Counted from the stretch's first letter, positions 10,720-18,707 are shown. The stretch is DNA of 64,000 bases from an uncultured Pelagibacteraceae bacterium (GCA_902604055.1 CACKXA010000002.1:1-64000); one strand, 5' to 3'. Notes: generated from the sequence alone by a model not told the origin. Translations and numbers: made by a program.

Positions 10720-11556
10720 TTCTAAACTAACATCAAAAGATTTGGCGCTGTGCGTTATAGCCCCTACTGATATTCTATTTATTCCTGTGTTTGAAATTTT
10801 TCTAATGTTTTTTAGAGTAGCGTTACCAGAATATTCAGTTTCATATTTATTTTTGCAAATTTTTAAACATTTTTTTAATTGTTTTGGGCGCATATTATCG
10901 AATAAAATTCTTTTAAATTTTATACCTAAAACTTTATTTAATTGTTTTGAATTTTCTATTTCAACAGTGATGATTTTTTTAGTTTTGATAGCCTTTTTGA
11001 TTAATTTTTTTAAATTATTTTCAGCACTTATATGATTATCTTTGATTAATATTTCATCACTTAAATTGTAACGATGATTATATCCACCACCTTTTTTTAC
11101 AGCATATTTTTCTAACAATCTGAGATTTGGTGTAGTTTTTCGAGTACAGCATATTTTAGTTTTTTTATTTACTTTTTTCACATATTGGTTAGTCAAGGTA
11201 GCTATACCTGAAGCATGATTTAAAAAATTTAAAGCAGTTCTTTCTGCAATTAAAATAGTTTTTGTTTTAGCTTTTATTTCTGCGATAACTTTATTTTTTT
11301 TAATCTTTTTTCCATCTTTTATTTTTGCTTTAAAACTTGCTTCTTTGCCGATTAATTTAAAAGCTGCTTTACAAAAGTCTAGTCCAGCAATAATACCATT
11401 TTGTTTTGCAATGATTTTTGCTTTTGATTTCTTATTTTTAAAACTAATTAAACTGGTTGTAATATCACCTTTAGGTCTTAAATCTTCATCTAGAGCTTTT
11501 TTAACAACAGAGTTAATATATTTTTGGTTTAATTTTTGCACTGATCTAACGACCAA
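10708..11556 (-). CDS. nadC: Nicotinate-nucleotide (quinolinate) pyrophosphorylase
   Basis: Converts quinolinate and PRPP to nicotinate mononucleotide with loss of CO2, the first committed NAD step after NadA. 282 residues. Recognisable segments are EDLRPKGDITTSL near residues 19-31, ERTALNFLNHASGIATLT, the CTRKTTPNLR substrate-binding motif, KKGGGYNHRYNLSDEILIKDNH and VEIENSKQLN. The start overlaps the end of nadA by 11 bp, so the order of translation is nadA then nadC. nadB (aspartate oxidase) is not next to them. Confidence 0.96.
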   Translation of the reverse strand: MVVRSVQKLNQKYINSVVKKALDEDLRPKGDITTSLISFKNKKSKAKIIAKQNGIIAGLDFCKAAFKLIGKEASFKAKIKDGKKIKKNKVIAEIKAKTKTILIAERTALNFLNHASGIATLTNQYVKKVNKKTKICCTRKTTPNLRLLEKYAVKKGGGYNHRYNLSDEILIKDNHISAENNLKKLIKKAIKTKKIITVEIENSKQLNKVLGIKFKRILFDNMRPKQLKKCLKICKNKYETEYSGNATLKNIRKISNTGINRISVGAITHSAKSFDVSLELSS

Positions 11557-12535
11557 TTTCAGTCATTCTAATTACAGATTTTCGAGCAGCTTCGATAGTT
11601 TTATCGTCTAATAGTATTTCATTTGTTTCATTCTCTAAACAGTCTAAAATTTTCTCTAAGTCTATTTTCTTCATATACGGACATAAGTTACAAGGTTTGA
11701 TAAATGATACGTTTGGATTGTCTGCCTCGACGTTATCGCTCATTGAACATTCAGTAACAAGCATAACCTTTTTAGGTTGATTATCTTTTACGTACTTTAC
11801 CATGCCAGAAGTAGATCCTGCAAAATCCGAAGCTTTAATTACATCTGGTGGACATTCAGGGTGTGCAATAATTTTAATACCTGGGTTTTGAGATTTAATG
11901 TCTTCTATTTCTTTTCCTGTAAATTGTTCGTGGACTATACAAGTTCCTTTCCATGAAATGATTTTAACTTTAGTATTTTTTGAAACATAATCTGCTAGAT
12001 ATTGGTCGGGAAGAAAAATAACCTTATCAACATTAAGTGACTCAACAACTTTAACAGCATTAGCAGAGGTGCAACAAACATCAGTTTCAGCTTTAACATC
12101 AGCTGATGTATTTACATATGACACAACTGGAACGCCAGGGTATTTTTCTTTTAACAATCTAACGTCTTTTCCAGTGATTGAACTTGCTAAAGAACAGCCA
12201 GCTTCCATATCTGGTAAATAAACTTTTTTTTTAGGACTCATTAATTTTGCAGTTTCTGCCATAAAGTGAACTCCACATAAAATAATTTTCTCCGCTGAAG
12301 TTTTAGAAGCCTCTACTGCTAGAGCAAGCGAGTCTGCCGCAATATCTGCTACTCCATGATAAATTTCAGGTGTTTGATAATTATGTGCTAGGATTATTGC
12401 GTTTTTCTGTTTTTTTAATTTATTAATTTTTTCAATTAAAGGTGCATGAATTTTCCACTCTGCATCAGGGATAAATTTAGAGATCTTTTTATAGATCTCT
12501 TCAGAGTTTGGTAAACTTTGTTGTTGTACAGACAT
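11546..12535 (-). CDS. nadA: Quinolinate synthase (4Fe-4S enzyme)
   Basis: Condenses iminoaspartate with dihydroxyacetone phosphate to quinolinate in de novo NAD synthesis. 329 residues. LAHNYQTPEIYHGVADIAADSLALA marks the N-terminal domain. Three separated Cys regions, CGVHFMAETAK, WKGTCIVHEQF and CNLCPYMKK, match the positions of the cluster-binding cysteines of the family. HPECPPDV and GSTSGM are further conserved motifs. It is the first gene of a nadA-nadC unit and starts about 60 bp from the tRNA-Leu gene on the other strand. Confidence 0.96.
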   Translation of the reverse strand: MSVQQQSLPNSEEIYKKISKFIPDAEWKIHAPLIEKINKLKKQKNAIILAHNYQTPEIYHGVADIAADSLALAVEASKTSAEKIILCGVHFMAETAKLMSPKKKVYLPDMEAGCSLASSITGKDVRLLKEKYPGVPVVSYVNTSADVKAETDVCCTSANAVKVVESLNVDKVIFLPDQYLADYVSKNTKVKIISWKGTCIVHEQFTGKEIEDIKSQNPGIKIIAHPECPPDVIKASDFAGSTSGMVKYVKDNQPKKVMLVTECSMSDNVEADNPNVSFIKPCNLCPYMKKIDLEKILDCLENETNEILLDDKTIEAARKSVIRMTEIGR

Positions 12536-12555
12536 ACTTATTCTAATCTATCAAC

Positions 12556-12584
12556 TTGAACTAAAATTGTCATTCATTTATTGT
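12556..12584 (+). promoter_or_regulatory. Candidate sigma-70 promoter of tRNA-Leu
   Basis: TTGAAC at 12556-12561 and TATTGT at 12579-12584 are separated by 17 bases. Predicted initiation at about 12591 is a few bases before the mature tRNA 5' end. The match is partial (4 of 6 in the -10), so this is inference from position and spacing. Confidence 0.4.
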
Positions 12585-12596
12585 CGCATTATATAT

Positions 12597-12680
12597 GCGG
12601 TCGTGCTGAAATTGGTAGACAGGCACGCTTGAGGGGCGTGTGGGTTTCCCGTGAGAGTTCGAGTCTCTCCGACCGCACCA
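12597..12680 (+). tRNA. tRNA-Leu (anticodon GAG)
   Basis: The acceptor arm GCGGTCG (12597-12603) pairs with CGACCGC (12670-12676), followed by discriminator A and a genome-encoded CCA. The anticodon stem CACGC/GCGTG encloses the loop TTGAGGG, giving anticodon GAG for CUC/CUU. A long variable arm (GGG TTT CCC) marks it as class II, as expected for Leu. The T arm is GAGAG-TTCGAGT-CTCTC. It is the only RNA gene I can support in the window. Confidence 0.97.
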
Positions 12681-12789
12681 AAAAGGTATAGAAAACGTGT
12701 TTTTTGATTCATTGTAAAGTGTTGTTAGTGACCAATTAAAGGTATAGAGCCATTAATATCTAAGCTTAATTAAATATAATTAATCTATT

Positions 12790-14118
12790 ATGGAAAATTT
12801 TTTATCTCTTAAATTAGAAGAAACTCTTTTTGAGTCTTTAGCTAAAATTAATTTTAAAGCTCCAACTCCTATTCAAGCTAAAGCTATTCCTGTTGCATTA
12901 GAAGGTAAAGATATTTTAGGAACTGCACAAACTGGAACTGGAAAAACAGGAGCTTTTGGCATTCCTTTAGTAAATTATCTACTCAAAACAAAAAAAGAAA
13001 CTGCGTTAGTAATGACACCAACCAGAGAGCTTGCAACACAAGTTATGCAAACTATGAATAGCTTAGTTGGTAGAGGAAACATTAGAACAGCTTTATTAAT
13101 AGGCGGTGACTCGATGCAAAAACAATTAAAACAAATGCGAAGAAATCCAAGACTAGTCGTTGGTACACCTGGGAGAATTAACGATCATCTTAAGCGCAAA
13201 ACTTTAAGACTAAATAATACATCTTTTTTAGTGCTGGATGAATCAGATAGAATGTTAGATATGGGTTTTACGCCTCAAATTAATCAAGTGCTTCAAACAG
13301 TTCCTAAAAGACATCAAACTTTATTATTTTCAGCTACTTTGCCAGGCAATATTTTAAGACTAGCTGAAAAATATTTAAATCAACCTGTTAGAATTTCAGT
13401 TGGCTCTACATCAACTCCAATTGAAAAAATTAAACAAGAAGTACTACGCGTAAATGATGGAGATAAATACAATCAATTAATCAAACAAATATACATTAGA
13501 CAGGGTTCTATTTTGATATTTGTTAAGACCAGACGAAATGCTGAAAAAATGGTTAAAAGATTAAAGTACGATGATCATGATGCAGATGCAATTCATGGAA
13601 ATTTAAGACAAAACAAAAGAGATCGAGTAATAAAAGCATTTAGAAATAATCACTTTAGAATATTAGTGGGAACTGACGTAGCAAGCCGTGGTTTAGATAT
13701 ACCTGCAATAAAACATGTTATTAATTTTGATTTACCTCAGGTACCTGAAGATTTTATTCATAGAATTGGAAGAACAGCTAGAGCAGGAGCTGAAGGCTCA
13801 GCATTAAGTTTTATTGGTAATGAAGATAAGTCTAAATGGAATGCTATTCAAAGATTAATAGACCCAAATTTCAGAGCAGAACCAGGTAGCAATGCTAAGC
13901 GAAGAGGAAAAAGAGGAGGACGTTCTTTTGACAGACGTGGCAGGAGAAGAGGAAGAAATAGATTTGCAGATAAAAAAAGAGATAATCAAGATAGACAGCA
14001 TGAAAATCGAAATGAAAGAAATGGTAAATCTTTTAGCTTTAACAAAAAGTTTAATGGAAAGAAAAAACGCTTCAAAAAAAGGTTTTTTAATAAAAAGAAA
14101 AGATTTTCAAAAATTTGA
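12790..14118 (+). CDS. DEAD-box ATP-dependent RNA helicase (RhlE-like) with a long basic tail
   Basis: RNA unwinding or remodelling enzyme for ribosome assembly or mRNA turnover. 442 residues. The Q motif FKAPTPIQ (23-30), Walker A AQTGTGKT (46-53), PTRELA, the Walker B variant DESD in place of DEAD, SAT, and the HRIGRTARAG motif are all present and in order. After about residue 370 the chain is a roughly 70-residue Arg/Lys/Gly/Asn-rich tail, likely disordered and RNA-binding. Among RhlE, RhlB and CsdA types the exact role cannot be fixed from sequence. It may be the first gene of a unit with three small unrecognised genes downstream. Confidence 0.93.
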   Translation: MENFLSLKLEETLFESLAKINFKAPTPIQAKAIPVALEGKDILGTAQTGTGKTGAFGIPLVNYLLKTKKETALVMTPTRELATQVMQTMNSLVGRGNIRTALLIGGDSMQKQLKQMRRNPRLVVGTPGRINDHLKRKTLRLNNTSFLVLDESDRMLDMGFTPQINQVLQTVPKRHQTLLFSATLPGNILRLAEKYLNQPVRISVGSTSTPIEKIKQEVLRVNDGDKYNQLIKQIYIRQGSILIFVKTRRNAEKMVKRLKYDDHDADAIHGNLRQNKRDRVIKAFRNNHFRILVGTDVASRGLDIPAIKHVINFDLPQVPEDFIHRIGRTARAGAEGSALSFIGNEDKSKWNAIQRLIDPNFRAEPGSNAKRRGKRGGRSFDRRGRRRGRNRFADKKRDNQDRQHENRNERNGKSFSFNKKFNGKKKRFKKRFFNKKKRFSKI

Positions 14119-14169
14119 CATTTGTAAAAAATATTGTTGTATTATCTTATATTTATTGAAAGGATAATC

Positions 14170-14820
14170 TTGAAACAAAAAACTTTATTCACTCTTTTAT
14201 GTATTTTCTTATTTACGCATAAATTTTCTCATGCTGAAAAACCTTTAACTGTGGTTCAAGAAGTAAAACAATTAGGTATTTTCTCTGAGCCTTCAAAATA
14301 CCCAGAAGGTATGCTCGAATTTTTTGGATCTGCTTGTAAAAATTTTACCTGTAGAGCCGAAAAATCCACAAGACAAATGGCTCTAATATTTAAGAGATCA
14401 AAACTATACCATCAAAGAAAACCAGGGCAGCAATTATATGCGCTTGCAATGTTTGAATTATTTTATTTAAATGAACTAAAAAAAAAGGAAAAAAGAATTG
14501 AAAAATTTCTTTTAGCCTGGCCTGAAAAAAGTAAATATGGAAAAGAGGTAATTTCCTTAATTAAATTAAATAGATCAAAAGAAAAAATGAGAAAATCACT
14601 AGGTATGGATTTAGATATGAGTATCGAAAAAGCAATGGAAAGATATTGGATTATGGGAGATTTTTTGCAAAAAGGTGAGATAAAGAACGCAAAAATAAGT
14701 AAAGAAATTAAGAAAAGAGAAAAGCTGTTAGCCAAATACAAAAAAGCAGTCAACAAATTCAATTCAGCGCTTAAAAATAAAGAAGATGAGGATTTGTATA
14801 ATAAGATAAAAAAAAAGTAA
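14170..14820 (+). CDS. Unrecognised exported protein, 216 residues
   Basis: I do not recognise the family. A TTG start at 14170 is preferred over an upstream in-frame ATG at 14134, because AAAGGA sits 8-9 bases before the TTG and the chain then begins with a clean signal peptide (MKQKTLF..., cleavage probably after HKFSHA). The mature part is helical and very Lys-rich, with two cysteines spaced C-x4-C near residues 56-61 that could form a disulfide. The C-terminal third (from about residue 160) looks like a charged coiled coil. A periplasmic location is inferred. The next gene starts 1 bp after its stop, so the two are probably one transcriptional unit. Confidence 0.75.
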   Translation: MKQKTLFTLLCIFLFTHKFSHAEKPLTVVQEVKQLGIFSEPSKYPEGMLEFFGSACKNFTCRAEKSTRQMALIFKRSKLYHQRKPGQQLYALAMFELFYLNELKKKEKRIEKFLLAWPEKSKYGKEVISLIKLNRSKEKMRKSLGMDLDMSIEKAMERYWIMGDFLQKGEIKNAKISKEIKKREKLLAKYKKAVNKFNSALKNKEDEDLYNKIKKK

Positions 14821-14821
14821 A

Positions 14822-15775
14822 ATGATTATAAAATTAAAAAAAATAAATTTTTTTATATTGACATTAATAATACTGGCTTTCTTTTTAACAAGTCTAGTAA
14901 AAGGCGATGATGATCTTAACAAAAATTATAATGATTTTGTAAAAGAAACTAACAAAATAAGAAATCAATTAAACTCTTTACCCTCCAGTAATTCTACCCA
15001 AGTATCTATCATTGATAGCGCAATTAAAGAAATGGATCAAGCAATAGAATTTGCTCAGGAAAATTTTAATGCTAACGACTTTCAATTAACAGAAAAAACT
15101 TTAAATTTTATTGATAGATCCCTTGCTGATATTAACAATTCAGTTCCTAAAGAATTTGTTAATGATTTGTCCGTAGTAGATATGAGTGAGTTAAAAGATA
15201 AAGAACTCAAAGAAGTTTATCAAGTATCTTTAGAAATGAAAAATAATAAAAAAGAAAAATTTACCTCACTAGTTAAAGATATGGCAGAGGTTGATAAAAA
15301 AGGACTTAATCTTTTTGAGGTTAGTAAAAATATAAATGATTTGGGTGTAAAAACAATAAGTATTCAAGATATTGCGAAAACAGTTATAGAAAATCCTACA
15401 ATTAAATCAGAAGTTTTAGAATCAGCTCAAAAAGGTATTTCTCCGGAAGACTTAGCGGAACAACTTGCGGAAGCAGAAAAATTGGGGATAGCTGAATCAA
15501 CGGAAAAATTATCAGAAGCTGCTAAAGCATCTGGTTTTGATAAAGATGTAATGCCATCACTAGAGACAATGCGAAGTGATTTCTTTGATGCAGATGCGCA
15601 CAACGCTGCTATGGCAGAAATGGCTGCGGATATACAATCAGGTGGTATTGGAGAGGGCGTTGGAGCAGCTGAGGCAGCTGCTTCTTATACCGAAGCAGAT
15701 CGTGACTCCCAAAAAGCACAATCAGAAGCAGATTGCACAGGTAGTTGTGCAGGAGATACTGAGTCAGGTGATTAA
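14822..15775 (+). CDS. Unrecognised exported or membrane-anchored helical protein, 317 residues
   Basis: Family not recognised. An N-terminal hydrophobic segment (residues 9-27, ending LVKG) acts as signal peptide or anchor. The rest is acidic and almost entirely helix-forming, with Glu/Lys/Leu-rich stretches (for example SPEDLAEQLAEAEKLGIAES around residues 205-224) suggesting coiled coil, then an Ala/Gly-rich part and a short Cys-containing C-terminal tail (CTGSCAGD). Its 1-bp spacing from the preceding exported protein and 6-bp spacing to a membrane microprotein suggest the three act together. Confidence 0.75.
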   Translation: MIIKLKKINFFILTLIILAFFLTSLVKGDDDLNKNYNDFVKETNKIRNQLNSLPSSNSTQVSIIDSAIKEMDQAIEFAQENFNANDFQLTEKTLNFIDRSLADINNSVPKEFVNDLSVVDMSELKDKELKEVYQVSLEMKNNKKEKFTSLVKDMAEVDKKGLNLFEVSKNINDLGVKTISIQDIAKTVIENPTIKSEVLESAQKGISPEDLAEQLAEAEKLGIAESTEKLSEAAKASGFDKDVMPSLETMRSDFFDADAHNAAMAEMAADIQSGGIGEGVGAAEAAASYTEADRDSQKAQSEADCTGSCAGDTESGD

Positions 15776-15781
15776 TAAATA

Positions 15782-15898
15782 ATGGAATTTTTTCATAAGC
15801 ACAAAAAGATCATATTAATTGTATTAATAGTTTTATTTATAGAATTAAGTGGATACGGAATTCTGGCTTCGTTATCTAGACTGCTTAATGCTTTATAA
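15782..15898 (+). CDS. 38-residue single-pass membrane microprotein
   Basis: A short frame, ATG at 15782 to TAA at 15896-15898, begins 6 bp after the preceding stop. The peptide opens with a basic head (MEFFHKHKK), continues as an unbroken hydrophobic stretch IILIVLIVLFIEL, then GYGILASLSRLLNAL. That is a classic small transmembrane protein with its N-terminus probably inside. It is placed by operon spacing and composition only; no family is recognised. It ends 2 bp from the convergent cytochrome c' gene. Confidence 0.6.
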   Translation: MEFFHKHKKIILIVLIVLFIELSGYGILASLSRLLNAL

Positions 15899-15900
15899 GT

Positions 15901-16350
15901 TTAATGTGGTGCTCTAAATTTACTATGACATGCAGAACAATTACTCCACATCAATTCTTTTTGCACTTTTTTTAGGTCGTCTGCAGTTTCAATTGCTTTA
16001 GCAAGTTTTATCATATCGTCTGATGCTTTTTGCATTAAAGCATTAAACTCATCTTTGCTTTCCCAAATACTGGGCAGCGCTTCCGTTTTAAAACCTTCTT
16101 TTGTATTTTCAGGGAAATAATCTAATAATTTTTTATAATTTTCTGAAATTTTTTTCATTAAAGGTTTTGCTTCTTCAATTTTTTTAGATTTTAATAAAAT
16201 AGCTATTTTTTTTGCATTCTGATAATTTTCGCTAAACATTGCCTTTCTACCTTTAATAATTTCTTCTACAGATTGAGCGTTGGCAGAAAAAGTAGAACTT
16301 AAGGAAAAAACAATTATAAGTGCTTTTATTATTTTTATATTTTGTATCAT
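15901..16350 (-). CDS. Cytochrome c' family haem protein, periplasmic
   Basis: Monohaem c-type cytochrome with the haem site at the C-terminus, the arrangement of cytochrome c': C138-SA-C141-H142 only eight residues from the end. 149 residues including a signal peptide (cleavage probably after SANA, near residue 25). The body is compatible with the family's four-helix bundle. Members bind NO or CO or serve as electron carriers; which applies here cannot be told. It is divergent from a cytochrome b561 gene with only 18 bp between start codons, so the two likely form one redox unit. Confidence 0.88.
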   Translation of the reverse strand: MIQNIKIIKALIIVFSLSSTFSANAQSVEEIIKGRKAMFSENYQNAKKIAILLKSKKIEEAKPLMKKISENYKKLLDYFPENTKEGFKTEALPSIWESKDEFNALMQKASDDMIKLAKAIETADDLKKVQKELMWSNCSACHSKFRAPH

Positions 16351-16355
16351 TTGTT

Positions 16356-16361
16356 AATATA
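16356..16361 (-). promoter_or_regulatory. Candidate -10 box of the cytochrome c' gene
   Basis: TATATT on the minus strand ends 5 bases before the ATG, so initiation would fall at or within a few bases of the start codon. No recognisable Shine-Dalgarno site could fit. It overlaps the opposing -10 of the b561 gene. Confidence 0.35.
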
Positions 16362-16363
16362 AT
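16358..16363 (+). promoter_or_regulatory. Candidate -10 box of the cytochrome b561 gene
   Basis: A perfect TATAAT ends 5 bases before the ATG at 16369. Standard spacing to initiation puts +1 at the A of ATG or one to two bases from it, predicting a leaderless transcript. The -35 region would lie inside the cytochrome c' gene and is not clear. Confidence 0.4.
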
Positions 16364-16368
16364 TAATT

Positions 16369-16899
16369 ATGAGTATTTTTAATAACCATAACGAGTACGG
16401 TCTATTAGCCAAATTGTTCCACTGGGTAACATTTATTATCTTAATAGCTCAAGTTCCTTTAGGATTTTATTTAGTAGGGCTTGAGTTTTCTGATGAAAGA
16501 ATTGAGCTTGAAAATATTCATATCCTGGCGGGTATAACCGTTTTCTACATAACGTTGTTTAGATTAATTTGGAAATTTTTTAACTCAAGTCCATCTAAAA
16601 CTAGAAGTTTTTTCAAAGGACAAGTCTTTATTGGAAAGGCTAACCATTTTTTACTTTATCTATGTATTTTTACTATAACCATTTCTGGAATTCTAAAGAA
16701 ACTTTATATGGGAGAAACACTTAATTTTATATTTTTAAAATACGGATTTGAAAAAGATAATTTCGTATTAGCAGATGCTTATTATGAAGTTCATATTTAC
16801 TCTAATTACTTATTATTAATGCTTGTTGCTCTACATATTCTTGCAGTAATTGTTCATCATTTCATTTTTAAGGATAAAATTTTAAATAAAATTACATAA
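16369..16899 (+). CDS. Cytochrome b561 family membrane haem protein
   Basis: Four-helix di-haem b membrane protein that passes electrons between the quinone pool and a periplasmic partner. 176 residues with four hydrophobic helices (about 18-37, 50-70, 92-110, 146-166). Candidate haem ligands H18, H51, H142 and H156 lie in helices 1, 2 and 4, matching the bacterial b561 pattern. It is divergently paired with a cytochrome c' gene, which is the likely redox partner. A ribosome-binding site is lacking. Confidence 0.9.
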   Translation: MSIFNNHNEYGLLAKLFHWVTFIILIAQVPLGFYLVGLEFSDERIELENIHILAGITVFYITLFRLIWKFFNSSPSKTRSFFKGQVFIGKANHFLLYLCIFTITISGILKKLYMGETLNFIFLKYGFEKDNFVLADAYYEVHIYSNYLLLMLVALHILAVIVHHFIFKDKILNKIT

Positions 16900-16950
16900 T
16901 ACTTAATAAATTGATTTGACTAACCTTTGTTATTTTAATTAAATGGATTT

Positions 16951-17379
16951 ATGCCTGGTAAACTTGTTAGCAGGATGTCAAAAAGAGAATGCTTCACACT
17001 CAGTGAAAAGGATACCGTTAAATCCGCTAGTCAAAAATTCCATGAAAAAAAGATTGGGTGTATGCCTGTAATTGATGGAAGCAAGAAAGTTACAGGCATA
17101 TTATCAGAAAGAGATCTTTCAAGATCTATTTACACTGAGAAATTTAATTTAACTCTTCCTGTTTCAGAACTAATGTCAAAATCTTTAGTAACATGTGATT
17201 TAAATACTTCTGTCACTGAATTAATGGATGAAATGACAGAGAAAAAAATAAGACATATTTTGATTATGGAAAATAAAAAACTTCTTGGTATAGTTTCTAT
17301 CGGTGATGTAGTTAAACATTTAATAAATAAAATTGAAGAAGAAAATAAGAATTTAAAAGATTATATCAATAGTTATTAA
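16951..17379 (+). CDS. Stand-alone CBS-domain pair protein
   Basis: 142 residues that are almost entirely two CBS domains (roughly 10-65 and 75-135), the fold that binds adenine nucleotides as an energy or ligand sensor. Typical pieces are GCMPVIDGSKKVTGILSERDL in the first repeat and IRHILIMENKKLLGIVSIGDVV in the second. No catalytic domain is attached, so it presumably regulates another protein in trans. Its target is unknown. It ends exactly where the convergent DUF4396 gene ends (17379/17380). Confidence 0.88.
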   Translation: MPGKLVSRMSKRECFTLSEKDTVKSASQKFHEKKIGCMPVIDGSKKVTGILSERDLSRSIYTEKFNLTLPVSELMSKSLVTCDLNTSVTELMDEMTEKKIRHILIMENKKLLGIVSIGDVVKHLINKIEEENKNLKDYINSY

Positions 17380-17823
17380 TTAATGACACGCCTCATTAAA
17401 CTTTTTTAATCTCCAATAGTTATATGGCCAAGGAGTAACGAATCCTACTGCTAACATTATTGGGATTACCCACCAAGTCAAAATAGCTCCACCTGTAAGA
17501 AAATAGTCAGTAGCATTCATAGTAACTTCCATACTTACCATAGAAATTAAACTCATACCAACAGCTGTTTTAAAAGATAACTTGAGTGAAAAATTTTGTC
17601 TTAATAAAATAACAGTTTCTAAAATAATACTCGTAATAATCCCGTTGATTATTGCTAGAGTCATAATCGCTAGAATGGGAAAAGGAATTTTTGTTAATTG
17701 AAAAAATAAAATGGTTCCGAAATCACCAATAGAGCAACCAAGTAAACACCAAAATGTGTTCTTTGCACTGATATTCCAAGTATTTTTACAGGACCAGTTA
17801 AAATTTTCGTTAATTGTTTTCAT
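17380..17823 (-). CDS. DUF4396-type membrane protein
   Basis: 147 residues with about four hydrophobic helices. CLLGCSIGDFGTILFF near residues 26-41 and the C-terminal PWPYNYWRLKKFNEACH are hallmarks I associate with DUF4396, a family of unknown function. Cys and His in these two motifs could bind a metal or haem, which is speculation. The start overlaps the end of ygfZ by 4 bp, so it is cotranscribed downstream of that gene. Confidence 0.75.
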   Translation of the reverse strand: MKTINENFNWSCKNTWNISAKNTFWCLLGCSIGDFGTILFFQLTKIPFPILAIMTLAIINGIITSIILETVILLRQNFSLKLSFKTAVGMSLISMVSMEVTMNATDYFLTGGAILTWWVIPIMLAVGFVTPWPYNYWRLKKFNEACH

Positions 17824-18695
17824 GATACTATTTCAGCATTATCATTATTTATTTTAAGCGTTTTATCTTTAAACACAGAAAATTCTGGATCAAATAATTT
17901 TATAAGTGCAAAAGGATATGGCTTATCAATTAAAATCTTACCAATAACATTATCATTATATTTTATTTCGTCACCGATTTTTACACTTTTTTCAGTTTTA
18001 ATAGACATTAGTTGTCTTCTAATTTTATTTTTCAATTTCATCCTAGCTGTATTTTCTTGACCGACGTAACAACCTTTTTTAAAGTCAATCGCATTTAATT
18101 TTTCAAAATTTATTTCAAGTCCAAATAGTTGATTTTGCAAACTCATTAAACCTTCTACTGGTATTCCCTTAAGAAAAGCTTTTTTAATATAAGAATTATT
18201 TTCTACTATTTTTAAATTAAGTTTCTTTATTGTTAAATAAAGTTTTTCAAGAGGAGATATTATTCTAGCTCCTAAATCACTATCTCTAGGATCAACAAAA
18301 ATTGGGCTATCTCTAAAATGAAGAGTTGACTCTTTTTTATTTAGTTCTTTTTGAATCATTTCGAAATTTTCGTAATGGATTATTCCAACAACATAATTAG
18401 ATGATAAATCTTTTATTTCCACTTTTGATCTAATTCTATATTTAGATAAATTATTAATAAGTTCTACTACAGAATTTCCATCACAATCCAATAAATAGCC
18501 TTTTTCATTTTTAATGACAAAAAAATCAAATAGATATTTCCCCTGAGGACTCAACAGTGCTGCGAAAACTGAATTTGACTCAGAAACTTTATTTATGTCA
18601 TTTGTAATTATATTTTGAAGATAATCTTTTGCATCTTCCCCAGTAATAGATATTAATCCCCTGTCTTTTAAAATAATAATCTGGCCTTTTTCCAT
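17820..18695 (-). CDS. ygfZ: YgfZ/GcvT-like folate-binding protein for Fe-S protein maintenance
   Basis: Tetrahydrofolate-binding relative of the glycine cleavage T-protein that helps preserve or repair 4Fe-4S enzymes. 291 residues. The defining motif KGCYVGQE is intact at 207-214, with C209 the residue essential in the family. The N-terminus shows the folate-fold segment ISITGEDAKDYLQNIITNDI. It is coupled by a 4-bp overlap to the DUF4396 membrane gene and divergent from the dihydroorotase gene across 36 bp. Fe-S clients in this window include NadA and ferredoxin. Confidence 0.9.
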   Translation of the reverse strand: MEKGQIIILKDRGLISITGEDAKDYLQNIITNDINKVSESNSVFAALLSPQGKYLFDFFVIKNEKGYLLDCDGNSVVELINNLSKYRIRSKVEIKDLSSNYVVGIIHYENFEMIQKELNKKESTLHFRDSPIFVDPRDSDLGARIISPLEKLYLTIKKLNLKIVENNSYIKKAFLKGIPVEGLMSLQNQLFGLEINFEKLNAIDFKKGCYVGQENTARMKLKNKIRRQLMSIKTEKSVKIGDEIKYNDNVIGKILIDKPYPFALIKLFDPEFSVFKDKTLKINNDNAEIVS

Positions 18696-18707
18696 ATTAA
18701 TAGAGTA

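Noticed and set aside
13892..14167. Alternative plus-strand frame of 91 codons overlapping the helicase tail
   Set aside because: It is an open frame created by the Arg/Lys-rich tail codons; composition is unnatural and it overlaps an unambiguous gene.
15576..15782. 68-codon alternative frame at the end of the 317-residue exported protein
   Set aside because: It overlaps the better-supported frame entirely and its start has no ribosome-binding site.
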